From positions 1 to 5,306 of the forward strand of contig VAYD01000179.1 of assembly GCA_005883905.1 (NCBI GenBank): DNA of 5,306 nucleotides. The letters run 5' to 3'. Positions 1 through 4,865 of the stretch are shown here, in pieces (positions within the stretch are counted from its first letter, which is position 1; every line of letters begins with the position of its first letter). The position numbers and the translations under genes were made by a program. The notes beneath the pieces are model-generated. The model made no database searches and was not told where the DNA came from. It saw only the letters and a list, made by a program, of their open reading frames with translations. The stretch is from Actinomycetota bacterium (GTDB lineage: Bacteria > Actinomycetota > Thermoleophilia > Solirubrobacterales > Solirubrobacteraceae).

Positions 1-2
1 CC

Positions 3-68
3 AAGCGCAGCCTCGATGCCGCCGGCGAGGCGGTCGTCGAGCTCATGCGCGAGCTCCGGCGGCGGTAG
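3..68 (+). CDS. C-terminal end of an unidentified protein (partial, cut by window start)
   Basis: An open frame enters from the left edge and ends at TAG 66-68. The visible tail of 21 residues reads KRSLDAAGEAVVELMRELRRR, which would form one amphipathic, Arg-rich helix. Codon use (G or C in most third positions) fits coding DNA. It lies 18 nt upstream of ispH on the same strand. A helix ending in an ELR-type tail is common at the end of 1-acylglycerol-3-phosphate acyltransferases (PlsC), and cmk-plsC-ispH is a known gene order in other Gram-positive bacteria. That identity is only a guess, because 21 residues cannot assign a family. Confidence 0.55.
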   Translation, partial: KRSLDAAGEAVVELMRELRRR

Positions 69-74
69 AGCTCC

Positions 75-80
75 TACACT
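75..80 (+). promoter_or_regulatory. Candidate -10 element (TACACT) for leaderless ispH transcription
   Basis: TACACT fits the actinobacterial TAnnnT -10 pattern and is followed by exactly 6 nt before the ispH ATG at 87, which would place the transcription start on the A of the start codon. The stretch between the preceding stop and ispH has no well-spaced Shine-Dalgarno sequence: the only purine run, GAGGG at 81-85, is one base from the ATG and too close to work. No convincing -35 is visible. Read-through from the upstream gene may also transcribe ispH. Confidence 0.5.
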
Positions 81-86
81 GAGGGC

Positions 87-1037
87 ATGCCTTCGAAGCT
101 GCTGCTGGCAGCGCCGCGTGGTTACTGCGCCGGCGTCGACCGGGCCGTGCAGACCGTCGAGCGCGCCCTGACGCTCTACGGGGCGCCCGTCTACGTGCGC
201 AAGGAGATCGTCCACAACAAGCACGTCGTGGAGGTGCTGCGCGAGCGCGGGGCGATCTTCGTCGACGAGCTCGACGACACGATCCCCGAGGGCGCGATGA
301 CCGTCTTCTCGGCCCACGGCGTCTCGCCGATGGTCCACGCGGAGGCCGAGCGCCGCGGGCTGCGCACGATCGACGCGACGTGCCCGCTGGTGACCAAGGT
401 CCACCGCGAGGCCGTGAAGTTCGCCGGCGAGGGCTACACGATCGTCCTGATCGGCCATGCCGGCCACGAGGAGGTCGAGGGCACGATGGGCGAGGCGCCC
501 GACCACATCGTGCTCGTCGAGACCGAAGAGGACGTCGACAACCTCGAGGTCGACGACCCGACCAAGATCGCGTACATCTCGCAGACCACGCTCTCGGTCG
601 ACGAGACGGGCGCGATCATCGCCCGCCTGCGCGACAAGTTCCCGCACATCATCGGACCGCGCACCGACGACATCTGTTACGCGACCACCAACCGCCAGGC
701 CGCCGTCAAGCAGATGGCGCCGCTGTGCGACCTCGTGCTCGTGATCGGCTCGCGCAACTCTTCGAACTCCAATCGCCTCGTCGAGGTCGCGCGCGAGCAC
801 GGCGCCGAGTCGCACCTGATCGACAACGAGTCGCAGGTGCAGGCGGCGTGGCTCGAGGGCGTCGAGACCGTCGGCATCACGTCCGGCGCGAGCGCGCCCG
901 AGGAGCTGGTCAGCCGCCTGGTCGACTACTTCCGCGAGCGCGGCGTCACCGACGTCTCGGAGTTCGAAGTCGTGCAGGAGGACGTGCGCTTCATGCTGCC
1001 GAAGACGATTCGGCAGGCGATGGCTGAAGCGTCCTAG
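87..1037 (+). CDS. ispH: 4-hydroxy-3-methylbut-2-enyl diphosphate reductase IspH (LytB)
   Basis: Catalyses the last step of the MEP pathway: the cytosolic iron-sulfur enzyme reduces HMBPP to isopentenyl and dimethylallyl diphosphate. All hallmarks are visible. The three cluster cysteines are C14 (in PRGYCAGV), C99 (DATCPLV) and C197 ([11 protein letters not shown]). Substrate-pocket histidines are H43, H77 and H127, with the catalytic acid E129 in HEEVEGTMG. Further family motifs are SQTTLSVD at 165-172, the S225/S226/N227 group in NSSNSNRL, and S269 in GASAPE. The length of 316 aa matches full-length bacterial IspH. The ATG at 87 gives the normal N-terminus just ahead of the first cysteine motif. 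The gene probably fires from the TACACT box as a leaderless message. It is convergent with the CoA-transferase gene and shares four bases with it at the stop codons. The presence of IspH indicates that this organism makes isoprenoids through MEP. Confidence 0.98.
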   Translation: MPSKLLLAAPRGYCAGVDRAVQTVERALTLYGAPVYVRKEIVHNKHVVEVLRERGAIFVDELDDTIPEGAMTVFSAHGVSPMVHAEAERRGLRTIDATCPLVTKVHREAVKFAGEGYTIVLIGHAGHEEVEGTMGEAPDHIVLVETEEDVDNLEVDDPTKIAYISQTTLSVDETGAIIARLRDKFPHIIGPRTDDICYATTNRQAAVKQMAPLCDLVLVIGSRNSSNSNRLVEVAREHGAESHLIDNESQVQAAWLEGVETVGITSGASAPEELVSRLVDYFRERGVTDVSEFEVVQEDVRFMLPKTIRQAMAEAS

Positions 1038-2167
1038 CCGTCGAGCCAGGCGCGCAGCTCGCCGTCGTGCTCGCTCAGCGCAGGCGGGCGCCGGCGCGCT
1101 GCGGCCGGCGTCTCGGAGAGCTTCACCGGCGAGCGCACGCCGCGCACGCCATCGACCTCCCAGACCGGGTCGAGGCCGAGCGCGGCGGCGAACGCGAACG
1201 CCTCGCCGATGTCGTTGATCGGGCCGGCCGGCACGCCCGCCGCCGACAGCCGCTGCACCCACTCGGCCGCGGGCTCGCGATGGAATGAGCCCTCGAGGAT
1301 CGCGCCGAGCTCCTCGCGGTTCTCGAGCCGGGCGGCGTTCGTCGCAAAGCGCTCGTCGTGGCCGAGCTCCGGACGCCCGATCAGCGCACAGAGCCGCTTG
1401 AAGATCGCGTCGTTGCCGACCGCCACCGCGAAGTCGCCGTCCGCCGCGCGGAACGTCTCGTAGGGCGCGATCGAGGGGTGGCGGTTCCCGAGGCGCCCCG
1501 GCACGACGCCGGCCATGAGGTGCGCCGAGGCCTGGTTCAGCAGCCCCGCGAGCGCGCTGTCCATCAGCGAGACCTCGACCCGCTGCCCGCGTCCCGTGCG
1601 CTCGCGCGCCTGCAGCGCGGCGAGCACGCCCGTCGTCGCGTACAGCCCGCAGATCATGTCGATCAGCGCCGCGCCGACCTTCAGCGGGCGCCCCTCCGGT
1701 TCGCCGGTGACGCTCATGAGGCCGCTCATCGCCTGCAGCAGCAGGTCGTAGCCGGGCAGCCGCGCCGCCTGCTCGCCCGAGCCGAACGCGCTGATCGAGC
1801 AATAGACGACGCGCGGGTTGGCCTGCGACACCGCGTCATAGCCCAGGCCGAGCCGTTCGATCGTCCCAGGTCGGAACGACTCGACCACGACGTCGGCGCG
1901 ATCGGCCAGCCGTCGTGCCAGCCGCGCATCGTCGGGGTCGGCGAGGTCGAGCGCGATCGAGCGCTTGTTGCGGTTGAGGCCGAGGTAGTACGTCGCGCCC
2001 TGCTCGACGAACGGCGGGCCCCACGTGCGCGTGTCGTCACCCGCGCCCGGCCGCTCGACCTTGACCACGTCGGCCCCGAGGTCGCCGAGCGTCTGCGTGC
2101 ACAGCGGCCCCGCGAGCACGCGCGAGAAGTCGGCGACGAGCAGTCCGTCGAGGGCGCCTTGGGTCAT
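1034..2167 (-). CDS. Class III (CaiB/BaiF family) acyl-CoA transferase
   Basis: The 377-aa product belongs to the family III CoA-transferases (formyl-CoA:oxalate, carnitine, succinyl-CoA:mesaconate types), which move CoA between carboxylic acids through aspartyl-anhydride intermediates. The N-terminal signature [16 protein letters not shown] (about 6-21) leads into [21 protein letters not shown] lies at 65-75 and ESFRPG at 96-101. The catalytic aspartate is probably D170 in ALIDMICG, and [13 protein letters not shown] lies at 227-239. Length is typical for a single-domain member. The ATG at 2167-2165 was chosen because family homology starts within a few residues of it and a -10 box lies 8 nt upstream; an upstream in-frame ATG (2209-2207) would run into the divergent phosphoesterase gene. 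The donor and acceptor cannot be told from sequence: neighbours are not catabolic genes, and no thiolase or acyl-CoA dehydrogenase lies nearby. Confidence 0.92.
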   Translation of the reverse strand: MTQGALDGLLVADFSRVLAGPLCTQTLGDLGADVVKVERPGAGDDTRTWGPPFVEQGATYYLGLNRNKRSIALDLADPDDARLARRLADRADVVVESFRPGTIERLGLGYDAVSQANPRVVYCSISAFGSGEQAARLPGYDLLLQAMSGLMSVTGEPEGRPLKVGAALIDMICGLYATTGVLAALQARERTGRGQRVEVSLMDSALAGLLNQASAHLMAGVVPGRLGNRHPSIAPYETFRAADGDFAVAVGNDAIFKRLCALIGRPELGHDERFATNAARLENREELGAILEGSFHREPAAEWVQRLSAAGVPAGPINDIGEAFAFAAALGLDPVWEVDGVRGVRSPVKLSETPAAARRRPPALSEHDGELRAWLDG

Positions 2168-2175
2168 GGCGCGCG

Positions 2176-2185
2176 AGGGTACCCT
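2176..2185. promoter_or_regulatory. Palindromic divergent promoter core AGGGTACCCT
   Basis: A perfect 10-bp palindrome supplies TACCCT on both strands: 2180-2185 on the + strand and 2181-2176 on the - strand, sharing the central TA. On the + strand 7 nt separate it from GTG 2193 (phosphoesterase); on the - strand 8 nt separate it from ATG 2167 (CoA-transferase). This spacing is what leaderless actinobacterial genes show. The entire gap between the two start codons is 25 bp and holds no Shine-Dalgarno sequence for either gene. A weak -35-like TTGGGT lies at 2159-2164 for the + direction, with a short 15-nt spacer. An alternative reading is a dimeric repressor site, as a 10-bp palindrome could also be an operator. 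Confidence 0.6.
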
Positions 2186-2192
2186 CCGGCCG

Positions 2193-3299
2193 GTGCACAC
2201 GGTCGTCATCTCCGATCTCCACCTCGGGTCGCGCTCGGAAGGCGACGTGCTGCGCCGGCGCGCGGCGCGCGACAAGCTGCTCGAGCGCCTCGACGGCGCC
2301 GGCCGGCTGGTGCTGCTCGGCGACACAGTCGAGCTGCGCCAGGGTCCGGCGCGCGAGGCGATGGCCGTCGCGCAGCCGGTGCTCGAGGAGCTCGGCGGCG
2401 CGCTCGGCAAGGGCGGCGAGATCGTCCTCGTGCCCGGCAACCACGACCACGCGCTCGTCTCGCCGTGGCTGGAGCGCCGCGGCGCGCACGTCGAACCGGC
2501 CCCGCTCGGCCTCGAGGAGCACCCGGGCCCAGGCGCGAGCGCGGCCACCGAGGCGATCGCGCAGTGGGTGGCGCCCGCGCCGCTGACCGTCGCGTATCCC
2601 GGCATCTGGTTGCGCGACGACATCTACGCCACGCATGGGCACTACCTCGACCGCCACACCACGGTGCCGACATTCGAGCGCCTCGGCGCGGGCATCATGG
2701 GCCGGCTCGTCGGCTCGGTTCCGGCGGATGGGGCGAAGCCTGACGACTACGAGGCCGCGCTCGCGCCGCTGTATGCGTGGATGCACGCCATGGCCGAGCG
2801 CAGCGGCAGCGGCAAGCGGCGCCCGCCGTCGAGCGCGAGCGCCGAGGCGTGGCGCGTGCTCGGCGGCGACGGCCACCGCCCGCTGCGCGGCCGCCTGCTG
2901 GCCGGCATCCTGCCGCTCGGCATCTCGGGCGTGAACCGCCTCGGCCTCGGGCCCGTGCGCGCGGACTTCTCGTCCGAGGAGCTGCGCCGCGCAGGCGTGC
3001 TCGCGATGGCGGAGGCCGTGGCGCGGCTGGCCATCGAGGCCAAGCACGTTCTCTACGGCCACACGCATCGCGCGGGGCCGTTCGCCAACGACGACTCGCT
3101 CGAGTGGTCGCTGCACGATGGCGGCCGGCTCACGAACACCGGCTGCTGGGTCTATGAGGAGATGTTCCTGGCGCGCGGCCGCTCGAGCCCGTACTGGCCC
3201 GGATCCGTCGTGGAGGTAAGAGACGCCGGCCCGCCGATCCTCAGCCGCCTGTTGACCGAGGTCGACCCGGACGCGCTCAAGGCGCCAGCCCGGGGGTGA
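2193..3299 (+). CDS. Calcineurin-like metallophosphoesterase with large helical insert
   Basis: A dinuclear-metal phosphoesterase (PF00149 type), probably cytosolic, of 368 aa from GTG 2193. The metal-binding blocks appear in order: SDLHLGS with D8 and H10, LLGDTVEL with D44, PGNHDH with N83 and H84, THGHY with H148 and H150, and YGHTHRAG with H290 and H292. About 140 residues separate the HGH and GHTH blocks, much more than in compact members. This insert has a basic Ser-rich loop (about 203-216) and hydrophobic Gly-rich helices (about 164-176 and 231-253) that could form a lid or touch a membrane. The motif layout is loosely like LpxH-type UDP-diacylglucosamine hydrolases, but nothing here shows LPS synthesis, so the substrate is unknown. 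GTG 2193 is preferred over the in-frame ATG at 2166: it starts directly at the first beta strand, lies 7 nt after TACCCT, and avoids overlap with the divergent gene. Confidence 0.9.
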   Translation: MHTVVISDLHLGSRSEGDVLRRRAARDKLLERLDGAGRLVLLGDTVELRQGPAREAMAVAQPVLEELGGALGKGGEIVLVPGNHDHALVSPWLERRGAHVEPAPLGLEEHPGPGASAATEAIAQWVAPAPLTVAYPGIWLRDDIYATHGHYLDRHTTVPTFERLGAGIMGRLVGSVPADGAKPDDYEAALAPLYAWMHAMAERSGSGKRRPPSSASAEAWRVLGGDGHRPLRGRLLAGILPLGISGVNRLGLGPVRADFSSEELRRAGVLAMAEAVARLAIEAKHVLYGHTHRAGPFANDDSLEWSLHDGGRLTNTGCWVYEEMFLARGRSSPYWPGSVVEVRDAGPPILSRLLTEVDPDALKAPARG

Positions 3300-4014
3300 A
3301 CGTCGTGGCGTGGCAGGTCACGCCGGCGCCGATCTGGAGCTCCAGGACACCCTCCGTCGAGACGCCGTGCTCGACGAGCTCGTGCGCGCCGGTGTAGCCC
3401 ACGTCGTAGTCGTCGCCGTTGACGCGGATCGTCCCTGAGCCCTCGAGCACCGCCCACACAGCGCCCGCCTGATACGGCCCGGAGTAGGCGCCCTCCTGCT
3501 CGGGCGTCGGCACCACGAGCATCGCCGAGGGCTCGTCCTCGGGCCGCACGGGCTCCATGAGCTCGCCCTCGACGCCGAGCTGCTCCTGGATCGCCTCCTC
3601 GGTCTCGCGGTAGGCGCCCTCGCCGTAGTGGATCTCGAACAGCCGGTGCTTCTTGTCCCACAGGTAGCGCCCGGGCCAGCCCTTGTTGCCGTAGAGCCGC
3701 CAGATCGCATGCTGGTGGTCGAGCACGACTGGGTGCTCGATGCCAAGCCGTTGTACGGCGGCGCGCACGACGTCCACATCGCGCGACGGCGGGTAGCCCG
3801 GCGTGTGCACCGAGATCACGCGCAGGCCCGCGTACTTCGTCGCCCACGCCTTGACGTAGGGCAGCGTGTGCAGCGAGCTGACGCGGCAGACGTCGAAGAA
3901 CTCGAGCAGCACGGGCCGGCCGAGCATGCGATCCATCTGGATCGGCTCGGCGTTCAGCCAGCCGATGCCGTCGGGGAACATCGGCGCGGCGATCTCGCCG
4001 ACGGGGGTGCGCAC
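3277..4014 (-). CDS. DipZ-like thioredoxin-fold protein lacking the CxxC pair, with C-terminal beta domain
   Basis: A 245-aa product from GTG 4014. Residues 1-150 have the AhpC/TlpA-like thioredoxin fold of the DipZ group: VLLEFFDVC (35-43), TLPYVKAW (50-57), VISVHTPGYP (66-75), VVLDHQHAIW (96-105), GNKGWP with the probable cis-Pro P114, and GEGAYRETE (131-139). The active site reads CRVS (C43 to S46), so the second cysteine of CxxC is absent. Residues about 163-245 form a beta-rich domain (GSGTIRVNGDDYDV, LELQIGAGV, TTFTPG) resembling the C-terminal carbohydrate-binding-like module of DipZ. The CcdA-like membrane domain of full DipZ is missing, and no signal peptide is seen, so a cytosolic location is inferred. 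The start was chosen because TACCTT ends 7 nt before GTG and homology begins right after it; the longer frame upstream is Arg-rich and not convincing. Its last 23 bases overlap the phosphoesterase tail. Function is unproven: it may be a monothiol redox or binding protein. Confidence 0.87.
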   Translation of the reverse strand: MRTPVGEIAAPMFPDGIGWLNAEPIQMDRMLGRPVLLEFFDVCRVSSLHTLPYVKAWATKYAGLRVISVHTPGYPPSRDVDVVRAAVQRLGIEHPVVLDHQHAIWRLYGNKGWPGRYLWDKKHRLFEIHYGEGAYRETEEAIQEQLGVEGELMEPVRPEDEPSAMLVVPTPEQEGAYSGPYQAGAVWAVLEGSGTIRVNGDDYDVGYTGAHELVEHGVSTEGVLELQIGAGVTCHATTFTPGLAP

Positions 4015-4021
4015 CGGCGGC

Positions 4022-4031
4022 AAGGTAGCAT
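4022..4031. promoter_or_regulatory. Divergent back-to-back -10 elements (AAGGTAGCAT)
   Basis: The - strand reads TACCTT (4027-4022) followed by 7 nt and GTG 4014, the leaderless pattern for the thioredoxin-like gene. The + strand reads TAGCAT (4026-4031), which would start the CADD-like transcript near 4038 with a leader of roughly 89 nt. The two hexamers share the central TA, the same geometry as at 2176-2185. No clear -35 was found for either direction. The - strand box is better supported because of its exact spacing; the + strand box rests on the TAnnnT match alone. Confidence 0.5.
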
Positions 4032-4033
4032 CG

Positions 4034-4126
4034 CGCCTGGGGGGTATCCGGAGGCGGCCATGTCGCCGCCGAAGGAGGGGCCCCCACGAATTCGACACCC
4101 GGTTGCCGAACGAGGGGAATCGCCCG
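4034..4126 (+). promoter_or_regulatory. 5' leader of the CADD-like gene with possible hairpin and Shine-Dalgarno
   Basis: CGCCT (4034-4038) and AGGCG (4052-4056) can pair around a G-rich loop; GGGGCCCC (4077-4084) is self-complementary. The Shine-Dalgarno that fits the gene is GAGGGG at 4112-4117, 9 nt before ATG 4127. A second, stronger purine tract GAAGGAGGGG lies at 4071-4080 but has no start codon at proper distance and is partly inside the self-complementary run. An upstream out-of-frame ATG at 4060 follows GGAGG (4050-4054) and could start a short overlapping frame, though its translation looks Arg-rich and shadow-like. No known riboswitch was recognised. Confidence 0.35.
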
Positions 4127-4735
4127 ATGGAGTTCTTCGCAGAGCTGGACGCGGTGCGCGAGCGCTGGAACGTCCTGGACCATCCGTTCTACACGCGCTG
4201 GTCGGAGGGGACGCTGACGCACGACGAGCTGGCCTACTACAGCGGCCAGTACCGCCACGCGGTCGTGGCGCTCGCCGCGGCGACGCGCCGCGCCGCCGAC
4301 GCCGAGCCCGCGCTGGAGCCGCACGCCGCCGAGGAGGCCGCGCACGTCGAGCTGTGGGACGGCTTCGTCTCCGCCGTCGGCGGTGACAGCGCCGCCGCGC
4401 CGGCGCCCGAGACCGCCGCGTGCGCGCAGGCGTGGTCGAAGGACGGCTCGCTGCTCGAGACGCTCGTCGGCATCTACGCGATCGAGGCCGCGCAGCCCGC
4501 CATCTCGGCCACGAAGGCGACCGGGCTGCGCGAGCGCTACGGCATCGACAGCGAGGCCGCGACGGGCTACTTCGACCTGCACGAGCAGCTCGACGTCGAG
4601 CACGCGGCCGCCGGCCGGGCGTTCATCGCCGAGCGCCTTGACGGCGCCGATCGCGTCGCCCTCGTCGCCCGCGCCGAGGACGTGCTGCGGGCCAACTGGG
4701 AACTTTTGGACGGCGTCGAGGCGAAAAACGCATAG
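4127..4735 (+). CDS. CADD-like heme-oxygenase-fold diiron oxidase, candidate p-aminobenzoate synthase
   Basis: A 202-aa all-helical protein of the TenA/PqqC-like superfamily, in the metal-binding HDO branch. Metal ligands are visible as EEAAH (E69/E70 and H73), E120 in YAIEAAQP, and HEQLDVEH giving H152-x3-D156-x2-H159. The last motif matches Chlamydia trachomatis CADD (H174, D178, H181), as I recall that sequence. CADD makes p-aminobenzoate for folate from its own Tyr27, with Lys152 as nitrogen source. Here the matching positions are Y22 in HPFYTRW and K130, exactly 10 residues after E120 as Lys152 is after Glu142. Y38 matches Tyr43. These matches favour a self-sacrificing pABA synthase over TenA thiaminase, which lacks the metal set. 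The ATG is set by GAGGGG 9 nt upstream and by homology starting at residue 1. The gene is divergent from the DipZ-like gene. The family call is firm; the reaction is inferred. Confidence 0.88.
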   Translation: MEFFAELDAVRERWNVLDHPFYTRWSEGTLTHDELAYYSGQYRHAVVALAAATRRAADAEPALEPHAAEEAAHVELWDGFVSAVGGDSAAAPAPETAACAQAWSKDGSLLETLVGIYAIEAAQPAISATKATGLRERYGIDSEAATGYFDLHEQLDVEHAAAGRAFIAERLDGADRVALVARAEDVLRANWELLDGVEAKNA

Positions 4736-4738
4736 AGT
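4733..4738 (+). promoter_or_regulatory. Weak candidate -10 (TAGAGT) for the secreted-protein gene
   Basis: TAGAGT overlaps the stop codon of the preceding gene and is the only TAnnnT match found between it and the next start codon. It would give a leader of about 120 nt. A TTGGAC at 4706-4711 is a possible -35, but the 21-nt spacer is long. Read-through from the CADD-like gene is an alternative, since no terminator with a T tract is visible. Confidence 0.25.
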
Positions 4739-4750
4739 GGGCCCAGTTTT

Positions 4751-4762
4751 GGCCGCAAGGCC
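4751..4762 (+). other. GGCC-GCAA-GGCC hairpin with GNRA tetraloop in the intergenic leader
   Basis: Perfect 4-bp GC stem closed by a GCAA (GNRA-class) loop, just downstream of the palindrome TGGGCCCA (4738-4745). An alternative longer pairing joins AGGCCTG (4758-4764) with CAGGGGCCT (4790-4798) through a two-G bulge and would break the hairpin. No T tract follows, so it is not an intrinsic terminator. The pattern did not match a riboswitch class that I could recognise, including c-di-GMP-I. The rest of the 4736-4864 gap holds the tandem GGAGC-GGAGC at 4781-4790 and the ribosome binding site. Confidence 0.35.
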
Positions 4763-4848
4763 TGGACAGATGTTCGATGCGGAGCGGAGCAGGGGCCTCG
4801 AAACTCTTGCCCTCCCGTAGGTATTGATCCACCACCCCCCGTTCATCG

Positions 4849-4865
4849 TTTCTCAGGAGGAGAGA
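4849..4865 (+). promoter_or_regulatory. Ribosome binding site AGGAGG in a potential small hairpin
   Basis: AGGAGG at 4855-4860 lies 4 nt before ATG 4865 and decides this start. The flanking bases can pair: TTTCTC (4849-4854) with GAGAGA (4860-4865) gives about six pairs including one G-T, leaving AGGAG in a five-base loop and the start codon's A in the stem. It is a strong Shine-Dalgarno, unlike the genes here that appear leaderless. Confidence 0.65.

Noticed and set aside
2025..2192. Upstream in-frame starts for the phosphoesterase (including ATG 2166)
   Set aside because: The extra residues do not belong to the fold. Most overlap the CoA-transferase coding region, and GTG 2193 is placed correctly after the -10 box.
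2168..2623. N-terminal extension of the CoA-transferase frame upstream of ATG 2167
   Set aside because: The extension is Ser/Arg/Pro-rich and unlike the family, lies inside the divergent phosphoesterase gene, and would pass through both promoter boxes.
1358..2743. Long + strand open frame (461 codons) across the CoA-transferase and phosphoesterase genes
   Set aside because: Its translation is Arg/Ala-rich with no recognisable domain and it is antisense to a clear CoA-transferase. Long shadow frames are expected at this GC content.
2037..3116. Long - strand open frame (359 codons) opposite the phosphoesterase
   Set aside because: Low-complexity Arg/Ala/Glu translation, no motif, antisense to a gene with all its metal-binding motifs intact.
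4060..4386. Short + strand frame from ATG 4060 preceded by GGAGG
   Set aside because: It is out of frame with the CADD-like gene, Arg-rich after the first 20 residues, and shows no domain. A short regulatory upstream frame cannot be excluded, but there is no positive evidence.
4127..4735. TenA thiaminase II or PqqC
   Set aside because: Those relatives lack the E/H...E...H-x3-D-x2-H metal set seen here, and no thiamine or PQQ genes are nearby.
4739..4765. Intrinsic terminator after the CADD-like gene
   Set aside because: The hairpin has only four stem pairs and no T tract follows it.
3152..4846. 564-codon - strand frame spanning the CADD-like and thioredoxin-like genes
   Set aside because: It runs antisense to both, with Arg-rich composition. 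The DipZ-like protein lies in a different frame with clear motifs.
4736..4864. c-di-GMP-I (GEMM) riboswitch suggested by a GCAAGGCC string and a GNRA loop
   Set aside because: The conserved upstream GGCAAACC-type and downstream core elements of that class are absent, so the resemblance is limited to a few bases.
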